Below, in pieces: positions 1 through 4,215 of a stretch of DNA of 8,040 bases (its first letter is position 1; every line of letters starts with the position of its first letter). The position numbers and the translations under genes were made by a program. The stretch comes from Thermoleophilia bacterium UBA6103 (GTDB taxonomy: Bacteria; Actinomycetota; Thermoleophilia; UBA2241). The stretch is from contig DIWP01000002.1 in assembly GCA_002423545.1 (NCBI GenBank), positions 77,235 to 85,274 of the forward strand, given 5' to 3'. The notes under the pieces are model-generated. The model did not search any database and had not been told where the DNA came from. It saw nothing but the letters and a program-made list of their open reading frames with translations.

Positions 1-343
1 CGCGCTTCTCGACGCCGGTGACGCCGGACGGCACGCAGATGACGACGCGGGGATGCGCCCAGCGGTTCTGCGAGACCTTGCGGATGAAGTGCCGCAGCAT
101 CTGTTCGGTGACATCGAAGTCGGCGATGACGCCGTCTTTGAGCGGCCGCACGGCGCTGATGCTGGCCGGCGTGCGCCCGAGCATGCGCTTGGCCTCCCCA
201 CCGACCGCGTGGACCTCGCCGGTGCGGTGATCGATGGCGACCACCGACGGCTCGGAGAGCACGATGCCTTTGCCGCGCACGTAGACCAGCGTGTTGGCCG
301 TACCGAGGTCGACGGCCATGTCTCGGGCTCCAAAGCCCGTCAT
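1..343 (-). CDS. mreB: Rod shape-determining protein MreB, 5' part only
   Basis: MreB is a bacterial actin homologue that polymerises under the membrane with ATP and guides lateral cell-wall synthesis. Only the N-terminal third is here; the gene runs off the left edge. From the ATG at 343 the protein begins MTGFGARDMAVDLGTANTLV, which aligns without gaps to the B. subtilis MreB start. The DLGTANT phosphate-1 loop is followed by VRGKGIVLSEPSVVAID, then GGEAKRMLGRTP, VRPLKDGVIADFDVTE and VVICVPSGVTGVEKR, all typical of MreB. The start is uncertain. The only good Shine-Dalgarno (AAAGGAG, 368-374) is 25 bases from this ATG but 6 bases from an in-frame ATC at 361, which would add IGFFAS; an in-frame TGA at 374-376 excludes any earlier start. 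I give the ATG as the conservative choice. mreC, mreD and penicillin-binding genes commonly follow mreB, but they would be outside the window. Confidence 0.95.
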   Translation of the reverse strand, partial: MTGFGARDMAVDLGTANTLVYVRGKGIVLSEPSVVAIDHRTGEVHAVGGEAKRMLGRTPASISAVRPLKDGVIADFDVTEQMLRHFIRKVSQNRWAHPRVVICVPSGVTGVEKR

Positions 344-367
344 GGAAGCGAAGAAACCGATGGTCCG

Positions 368-374
368 CTCCTTT
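368..374 (-). promoter_or_regulatory. Strong ribosome binding site of mreB
   Basis: AAAGGAG on the minus strand is the only convincing Shine-Dalgarno ahead of mreB. It lies 6 bases before the ATC at 359-361 and 24 bases before the ATG at 341-343. That spacing points to initiation at the ATC, or to a base change or sequencing error in an original ATG. A short inverted repeat (380-393, CCGGA/TCCGG with a 4-base loop) lies just upstream and could fold next to the site in the mRNA. Confidence 0.6.
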
Positions 375-430
375 CAGATCCGGACGCCTCCGGCTCACGC
401 GGGCCTCTTCACGACCTGCCTGCGGCCCGA

Positions 431-440
431 TCCGGCCGGA
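431..440. repeat. Perfect 10-bp palindrome in the mreB leader
   Basis: TCCGGCCGGA is its own reverse complement. It lies 11 bases past the putative TATACT box, so at about +5 to +14 of the inferred transcript. That is a position where an operator or a small RNA hairpin could act. Palindromes of this kind also arise by chance in GC-rich DNA, and I do not recognise a known operator. Confidence 0.3.
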
Positions 441-451
441 GTCCGTGGGCT

Positions 452-457
452 AGTATA
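452..457 (-). promoter_or_regulatory. Possible -10 box for mreB
   Basis: TATACT on the minus strand matches five of six bases of the sigma-70 -10 consensus in an otherwise very GC-rich gap. It would give a leader of about 85 to 100 bases ahead of mreB. At 16 to 18 bases upstream I find no TTGACA-like -35 element, and TAGGCC is the best I see. The identical hexamer sits before the small membrane protein gene at 4127-4132. The call rests on the one hexamer and its position. Confidence 0.35.
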
Positions 458-504
458 CGGCACGCCTCGAGCCCGGCCTACCGGACTGCCGCTGCATGGT
501 CGGC

Positions 505-529
505 GACGGCGACGCACCGCGACGCCGTC
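505..529 (-). terminator. Hairpin downstream of maf, possible terminator
   Basis: An inverted repeat pairs GACGGCG (505-511) with CGCCGTC (523-529). After an A-A mismatch, two further C-G pairs leave a 5-base loop. It begins about 80 bases after the maf stop and lies before the possible mreB promoter, so it could end the upstream unit. There is no T-tract after it on the minus strand, so it is not a textbook intrinsic terminator. The rest of the gap 344-608 shows no gene I would defend. Confidence 0.35.
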
Positions 530-608
530 CCGCCACCACTCTTCTCAGCCGTGTTCCTGCCCCGAGCCCGTCACGTGGCAGCCCCGCACCGGCCTCAGAG
601 TCGCAGAT

Positions 609-1229
609 TCAGGGCGCCGGGACAGCCCACATGGATCCCGGCATGCCGAAGGCCGCCAGGGCGTCCGCCAGCACGCCCACGGGCAGACCGACGACGTTGA
701 AGTAGTCGCCACAGACGCCGGCCACCAGCCATGAGCCGAGACCCTGGACGGCGTACGCGCCGGCCCGCTCGCGCCACTCCCCACTGCGGATGTAGCGTTC
801 CACGTCGGCCGGTCCGAGGTGGCGGAAGGTCACGGCCGTGACGCAGTGGTCGACGACCTCCCGCTCCCCTTGCCTGAGACAGAGGCCGCTGACGACGTCG
901 TGGGTGCGGCCGCTGAGGGTGCTGAGGAAGCGGCTCGCCTGTTCTTCATCGGCCGCCTTGCCGAGAATGGCGCCGTCGAGCACGACGATGGTGTCGACGC
1001 CGAGGACGAGGTCGTTGCGCGCCGCGGCGCCGCGACGCACGACCTCGGCCGCCTTGCCGGCGGCGTTGCGCTCGGCGGTCGCCACCGGATCACCGGCCAC
1101 GATCTCCTCGGGGTGAGCGCTCGGCAGCACGCGGAACGGGATGCCGAGCTGGGTGAGGATCGCCCGCCGCTGCGGTGAGCGCGACGCCAGCACCAGCTGC
1201 CGCTCGCCGCCGCCCGGTGCGCCAGACAC
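609..1229 (-). CDS. maf: Maf family nucleoside triphosphate pyrophosphatase
   Basis: Maf proteins hydrolyse nucleoside triphosphates, typically dTTP, UTP and modified pyrimidine nucleotides in the YhdE-type branch, to the monophosphate and pyrophosphate, cleaning the nucleotide pool. The GTG start at 1229 gives 206 residues, normal for the family. Visible signatures: SRSPQRR at residues 16-22 (the usual form is SPRRR, so the first Arg is Gln), HPEE around 39-42, LGVDTIVVLDG with the expected catalytic Asp79, LGK at 89-91, GRTHDVVSG at 107-115, RAGAYAVQGLG at 155-165 and GDYFNVVGLP at 174-183. The AYAVQG and NVVGLP motifs favour the dTTP/UTP branch over the m7GTP branch. The gene begins 17 bases after the ndk stop, so the two are almost certainly cotranscribed. 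An upstream ATG in this frame (1439) would place about 190 bases inside ndk and is not used. A G-rich stretch just before the GTG may serve as ribosome binding site. Confidence 0.93.
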   Translation of the reverse strand: MSGAPGGGERQLVLASRSPQRRAILTQLGIPFRVLPSAHPEEIVAGDPVATAERNAAGKAAEVVRRGAAARNDLVLGVDTIVVLDGAILGKAADEEQASRFLSTLSGRTHDVVSGLCLRQGEREVVDHCVTAVTFRHLGPADVERYIRSGEWRERAGAYAVQGLGSWLVAGVCGDYFNVVGLPVGVLADALAAFGMPGSMWAVPAP

Positions 1230-1246
1230 GACCGCCCCCGCCGTCG

Positions 1247-1660
1247 TCAGACGAGCTCGGCGTCGGCGAAGAACAGACCGATCTCCCGTGCGGCGCTCTC
1301 CGGCCCATCGGAGCCGTGGATCACATTCTCTTCCTTGGAGAGCGCCAGGTCGCCGCGGATGGTCCCCGGTGCTGCGTCGACCGGGTCGGTCACCCCCATC
1401 ATGGTCCTCGCGACAGTGATCGCGGCGCGTCCTTCCCACACCATCGCCACCACCGGACCCGAGGTGATGAACGCCACCAGGTCGGCGAAGAACGGCTTGC
1501 CGGCGTGCTCGGCGTAGTGCCGCTCCGCGAGGCCCCTGTCGATCTGCAGGAGCTTCATGCCGCGAAGCAGGAATCCCCGGCGCTCGAAACGGGCGACTAT
1601 CTCGCCGACGACGCCGCGGGCGACCCCGTTCGGCTTGACCATGATGAACGTGCGTTCCAC
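1247..1660 (-). CDS. ndk: Nucleoside diphosphate kinase
   Basis: Ndk transfers the gamma phosphate of ATP to nucleoside diphosphates through a phosphohistidine and balances the cytosolic NTP and dNTP pools. I choose the GTG at 1660, which gives 137 residues beginning MERTFIMVKPNGV, the usual family start; GGAGG at 1666-1670 lies 5 bases ahead. An ATG 12 bases earlier (1672) has no such site and itself overlaps this Shine-Dalgarno. Active-site residues are all visible with this numbering: Lys9 in MVKPNG, Tyr49 in ERHYAEH, the PFF segment near 56-58, Arg85, Thr91, Arg102 in TIRGD, Asn112 and the phosphorylated His115 in ENVIHGSD. The gene is intact and full length. The zinc-ribbon gene ends 77 bases upstream and maf begins 17 bases downstream. 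Confidence 0.97.
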   Translation of the reverse strand: MERTFIMVKPNGVARGVVGEIVARFERRGFLLRGMKLLQIDRGLAERHYAEHAGKPFFADLVAFITSGPVVAMVWEGRAAITVARTMMGVTDPVDAAPGTIRGDLALSKEENVIHGSDGPESAAREIGLFFADAELV

Positions 1661-1665
1661 CGTCA

Positions 1666-1670
1666 CCTCC
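1666..1670 (-). promoter_or_regulatory. Ribosome binding site that fixes the ndk start
   Basis: GGAGG on the minus strand is 5 bases before the GTG at 1660. It overlaps the rival ATG at 1670-1672, so that ATG cannot use it. Together with the conserved protein start MERTF this decides for GTG. Confidence 0.7.
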
Positions 1671-1693
1671 ATGGAGTCACTCTGTGCGAGTCG

Positions 1694-1719
1694 GACGAGG
1701 CGGCCCGGCAGCCGCCGTC
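1694..1719 (-). other. Hairpin between the zinc-ribbon gene and ndk
   Basis: GGCGGC (1699-1704) pairs with GCCGCC (1711-1716) around a 6-base loop, and GAC/GTC outside can extend the stem past a 2-base bulge. It lies in the 77-base gap, after the zinc-ribbon stop and about 24 bases before the ndk ribosome binding site. No T-tract follows. It could be a weak terminator, an mRNA-stability element giving ndk a different level from its upstream neighbours, or chance structure in GC-rich DNA. Confidence 0.3.
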
Positions 1720-1737
1720 GGGCGTTCGCGGCTTCAG

Positions 1738-2256
1738 TCAGCGAGCCGCGGATTGATACGTCTGATCCGGCGTCGGGCCGATCTGGGTCTCACAATACGG
1801 GCAGATCCGCCAGCCGGGCTCGATGGGGCGCCGACAGGTCCGGCAGACGCCCCTGAGCCGTGCCGTGCAGTTGGGACAGACCAGGTAGTCCTCACGGACA
1901 TCGGCATGACAGTGAGGACACACCTGCATCTCCGCGAGCCGGCGCTCCATGACCTCCATCTCGAGCTCCCGCTCACGCACGTCACTGAGGTACTCCGGCG
2001 GCCGCACGATGGCGTACACGATCGCCCCCATGGGACCGAACACGAGACCGGTGAGCACGGCGACGACCAGGATGACACGGTCTTCGATGCGCCGGCGAGC
2101 ATCCTTGAAGACCCAGAAGGCGCAGGCGAGCCACAGGAGTCCAAGCAGGAACCAGCCGAGAAGGACGATCAGCCGCCACGTCCCGGACGTGAAGAAGTCA
2201 CTGAAGGCATCGAACGGGTTCCCGTCCTGCAGGGCCACGCGCGTCCACAACGACAC
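1738..2256 (-). CDS. Membrane protein with two spans and a double zinc ribbon
   Basis: Function unknown. The 172-residue product has a short polar N-terminus, two hydrophobic segments at about 28-50 and 61-83 separated by the basic loop KDARRRIEDR, a charged probably helical stretch (about 88-111, ERELEMEVMERRLAEM) and a C-terminal pair of zinc ribbons. The ribbons use Cys113/116 with Cys127/130 and Cys138/141 with Cys152/155 (CPHC, CPNC, CRTC, CPYC). This is the DZR-type arrangement, so it should bind two zinc ions. A basic inter-span loop suggests both termini lie outside or both inside; by composition I cannot say firmly, although zinc ribbons are usually cytosolic. The GTG at 2256 is chosen because AAGGAGG (2263-2269) lies 6 bases before it; an earlier in-frame GTG at 2283 would put that site inside the gene. 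It sits between an SDR gene and ndk. Possible roles are partner binding or nucleic-acid contact at the membrane, but nothing here proves either. Confidence 0.85.
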   Translation of the reverse strand: MSLWTRVALQDGNPFDAFSDFFTSGTWRLIVLLGWFLLGLLWLACAFWVFKDARRRIEDRVILVVAVLTGLVFGPMGAIVYAIVRPPEYLSDVRERELEMEVMERRLAEMQVCPHCHADVREDYLVCPNCTARLRGVCRTCRRPIEPGWRICPYCETQIGPTPDQTYQSAAR

Positions 2257-2262
2257 CGCTCT

Positions 2263-2269
2263 CCTCCTT
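2263..2269 (-). promoter_or_regulatory. Ribosome binding site of the zinc-ribbon gene
   Basis: AAGGAGG on the minus strand, 6 bases before the GTG at 2254-2256, is the strongest Shine-Dalgarno in the window and decides the start. A 5-bp inverted repeat (2274-2289, CGCCG/CGGCG with a 6-base loop) lies directly upstream. A second compact near-palindrome, CGGCGGACCGCCG, is at 2310-2322. I see no convincing promoter in the 129-base gap 2257-2385. Confidence 0.65.
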
Positions 2270-2385
2270 GACACGCCGCGCACACGGCGCGACCTCGTTG
2301 ATCTGACCGCGGCGGACCGCCGTCCACGGAGTCGTACGAGACCACGGGCGAGACCCCTGCTCGGCGACCGCCCCCAAGCGTCCGT

Positions 2386-3933
2386 TCAGCCGGCAGAGCC
2401 CGAAGGTCCGCCGGCAGACAGAGATGGTCGACGCTCCGCCGTCTCGGCGAGCTTGCGAATCATACCTGAGAAGATGAGGCCGTGGGCGGGGTACAACGCA
2501 TACCAGTAGGCCAGCCCCGGCACACCCCGCGGCGCGAAGTAGGCCGTCTGCACGAGCTGCGTGCGACCATCCTCGAGCGCCAGGGCCTCGAATTGCAGCC
2601 AGGCGCGACCCGGGACCTTCATCTCGGCCCGCATGCGCAGGAGGCGGTCTGGTATCACCTCCTCGATCCGCCAGAAGTCCAGCGCGTCGCCGGCTCGCAC
2701 CTGCCGCGGGTCACGGCGGCCGCGGCGCATGCCCACCCCTCCGAGAAGCCTGTCGGCCGCCCCGCGCAGACGCCAGGCGACGGTACCGTACGGGTAGCCC
2801 TGCGCCCCGCCGAGGGCGCTGAACGTCTGGAACACGCGCGCCGGAGCGGCGTCGACTATCGTCTGGCGGCGCTCCAGCAGCAGGCCGGCCTCAGTGGCCA
2901 GCTCGACCGGCCTGACGTCGCCCTGGCTGCTGGCCAGAGCGTCGGACCACACCGTCTCCACGACGCCGGACTCGAGCCCCGCGAGAGCCTCGTCCAGCGC
3001 CGCCTCGTAGCCCAGCGGACGGATGTCCGGGAACAGCGTCCGCGCCGCCGGGTCGCGCACGACCACCTCGTTACGCAGCCCCTCGATGAGCGGGCCGGCG
3101 ATCGTGCTCGGGATCGGCGTCACGAGGTGCACCCAGTACGACGAGAGATGCGGAGTCAGCACCGGCACGGGCAGCAGCCGGCGGCGCAGCCCGCGGAGGC
3201 GGGCGTAGCCGAGCATCATGTCGCCGTAGGTGAGGACGTCGACGCCGCCGACCTCCACCACACGGCCGTGGGCGGCCGGCGTGTCCGGCGTCGCGAGCAG
3301 ATACGCCAGGATGTCTCTCACCGCGATCGGCTGCACGCGTGTGTAGACCCAGCGCGGACAGACCATCACCGGCAGGCGCTCGGTCAGGTAGCGGATCATC
3401 TCGAACGAGATGCTCCCGGCACCGACCACTATGGCCGCGCGCAGCTCGGTGACCGGCACGCCCGACGAACGCAGAGCGGCGCCGGTCTCCTGCCGTGAGC
3501 GCAGGTGTTCGGAGAGGTCGCTGAGCGGATCGCCGAGCCCGCCGAGGTAGACGATAAGCCCCACGCCCGCCCTCGCAGCCGCCGCCGCGAACAGCTGCGC
3601 GGCGGCGATGTCGCGCTGCCGGAAGTCGCCGCTGGCCGCCATGCTGTGAACAAGGTAGTAGGCGACCGTGACGCCGCTCAGGGCGCCGTCGAGGGACGCC
3701 CGGTCGGTGACGTCACCCTGGACCACCTCGACCGTGCCGGCCCACGGCCGGCCGGCCAGACGCCCCTGGTCGCGCACCAGGCAACGCACCGACCACCCGC
3801 GGTCCAGAAGCAGGGGGACAAGACGACCGCCGACGTATCCTGTGGCGCCGGTGACCAGCACCGTACCGCCGTTGCGCCTCAGCCGCGCCGCTGGTCCCTG
3901 GTCGACGGTGGCGGCTGTGCCGTCCACGTCCAT
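2386..3933 (-). CDS. Atypical SDR protein with DUF2867 C-terminal domain
   Basis: The exact reaction is unknown. The 515-residue protein joins an N-terminal Rossmann domain of the atypical SDR type to a C-terminal DUF2867-like domain, the architecture I associate with E. coli YbjT, a protein of similar size. The nucleotide-binding loop is GATGYVGG at 29-36, and the downstream VRD (53-55) suits an NADP-type pocket. GDVTD (73-77), YYLVHSM (92-98) and IVYLGGLGD (127-135) follow. Where classical SDRs carry Tyr-x-x-x-Lys, this one reads SEHLRSRQETG (141-151), so the usual catalytic pair seems absent and a dehydrogenase label would be risky. The C-terminal part, from about 345, has the START-like alternation of charged strands (FWRIEEVIPDRLLRMRAEMK, 420-439) and ends in a low-complexity Ser/Gly tail. 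The ATG lies one base after the stop of the small membrane protein gene with no clear Shine-Dalgarno, suggesting translational coupling. I see no frameshift or truncation. Confidence 0.88.
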   Translation of the reverse strand: MDVDGTAATVDQGPAARLRRNGGTVLVTGATGYVGGRLVPLLLDRGWSVRCLVRDQGRLAGRPWAGTVEVVQGDVTDRASLDGALSGVTVAYYLVHSMAASGDFRQRDIAAAQLFAAAAARAGVGLIVYLGGLGDPLSDLSEHLRSRQETGAALRSSGVPVTELRAAIVVGAGSISFEMIRYLTERLPVMVCPRWVYTRVQPIAVRDILAYLLATPDTPAAHGRVVEVGGVDVLTYGDMMLGYARLRGLRRRLLPVPVLTPHLSSYWVHLVTPIPSTIAGPLIEGLRNEVVVRDPAARTLFPDIRPLGYEAALDEALAGLESGVVETVWSDALASSQGDVRPVELATEAGLLLERRQTIVDAAPARVFQTFSALGGAQGYPYGTVAWRLRGAADRLLGGVGMRRGRRDPRQVRAGDALDFWRIEEVIPDRLLRMRAEMKVPGRAWLQFEALALEDGRTQLVQTAYFAPRGVPGLAYWYALYPAHGLIFSGMIRKLAETAERRPSLSAGGPSGSAG

Positions 3934-3934
3934 C

Positions 3935-4117
3935 TCACACCGGCAGGCAGACCAGGCCGAGCTGCAGACCTATGAGGTACCCGATGAGGAAGGAAACGGC
4001 GCCGACGGCGAGCACGATGAGCAGCGCGATCAGGATACGCACCAGCAGACTCGGACGTCGCGTCCGCGTCGGTCGCTTCGCCGGCTGCCTGCTCTTGCCT
4101 GTCTGCCCCTGTGCCAC
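3935..4117 (-). CDS. Small single-span membrane protein, 60 residues
   Basis: I do not recognise a family. The product begins MAQGQTGKSRQPAKRPTRTR, a basic, disordered-looking stretch of about 22 residues with many Lys and Arg. A long hydrophobic helix follows, from about 24 to 58 (VRILIALLIVLAVGAVSFLI and onward), and the protein stops at LVCLPV. By the positive-inside rule the N-terminus should be cytoplasmic. No other in-frame start lies between the folC stop and the GTG at 4117, so the short form is the only reasonable one. No Shine-Dalgarno precedes it; instead a TATACT box ends 9 bases before it, which suggests a nearly leaderless mRNA. It occupies the place where many Actinobacteria carry a small membrane protein (DUF4233) between folC and ndk, but its size and single span do not match that family. 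The stop is separated by one base from the ATG of the SDR gene. Coding status rests on composition, placement and coupling. Confidence 0.7.
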   Translation of the reverse strand: MAQGQTGKSRQPAKRPTRTRRPSLLVRILIALLIVLAVGAVSFLIGYLIGLQLGLVCLPV

Positions 4118-4126
4118 GTCGGCGGA

Positions 4127-4132
4127 AGTATA
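4127..4132 (-). promoter_or_regulatory. Possible -10 box, leaderless start downstream
   Basis: TATACT on the minus strand ends 9 bases before the GTG at 4117, so transcription would start at about 4119-4120 and leave a leader of only 2 or 3 bases. It lies after the hairpin that follows folC, where a new unit would be expected to begin. No -35 consensus is evident at the usual distance. The same hexamer precedes mreB. Confidence 0.4.
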
Positions 4133-4175
4133 CCCGAGCGGCGGCCCACATCCTTCCGGGCGCTCGTCGCGGCGC

Positions 4176-4192
4176 CCCCCGACGGTCGGGGG
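4176..4192 (-). terminator. Strong hairpin after folC, possible terminator
   Basis: CCCCCGA (4176-4182) pairs perfectly with TCGGGGG (4186-4192) around a 3-base loop. It lies 23 bases downstream of the folC stop, in the 98-base gap before the next gene. It has a 7-bp stem of mostly G-C pairs and no T-tract after it, a form often reported for high-GC bacteria but weaker evidence than a canonical terminator. Its placement between a gene end and a TATACT box supports a transcription-unit boundary. Confidence 0.45.
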
Positions 4193-4215
4193 ACCACCTC
4201 GTCCCGCAGTCTGGG

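Noticed and set aside
53..700. 215-codon plus-strand frame across mreB and the maf end
   Set aside because: It spans the mreB coding region, the intergenic gap and the maf 3' end, which is not how a real gene would lie; composition is shadow-like.
1230..1439. Upstream extension of maf to an ATG at 1439
   Set aside because: It would overlap ndk by about 190 bases and adds an Arg-rich tail unlike any Maf; the GTG at 1229 leaves a normal-length protein.
1661..1672. ATG at 1672 as the ndk start
   Set aside because: It overlaps the GGAGG that serves the GTG at 1660 and adds four residues before the conserved MERTF start.
1684..2271. 195-codon plus-strand frame opposite the zinc-ribbon gene
   Set aside because: His/Asp/Pro-rich shadow of a gene with clear CxxC pairs and membrane spans on the other strand.
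2257..2283. GTG at 2283 as the zinc-ribbon start
   Set aside because: The strong AAGGAGG lies downstream of it and fits the GTG at 2256 with 6-base spacing.
2257..2385. Possible promoter in the gap between the SDR and zinc-ribbon genes
   Set aside because: I looked for paired -35 and -10 elements on the minus strand and saw only weak TACGAC-like sequence; not enough to call.
2482..3498. 338-codon plus-strand open frame opposite the SDR gene
   Set aside because: Arg/His/Gln-rich translation with no domain, fully inside a well-supported gene on the other strand.
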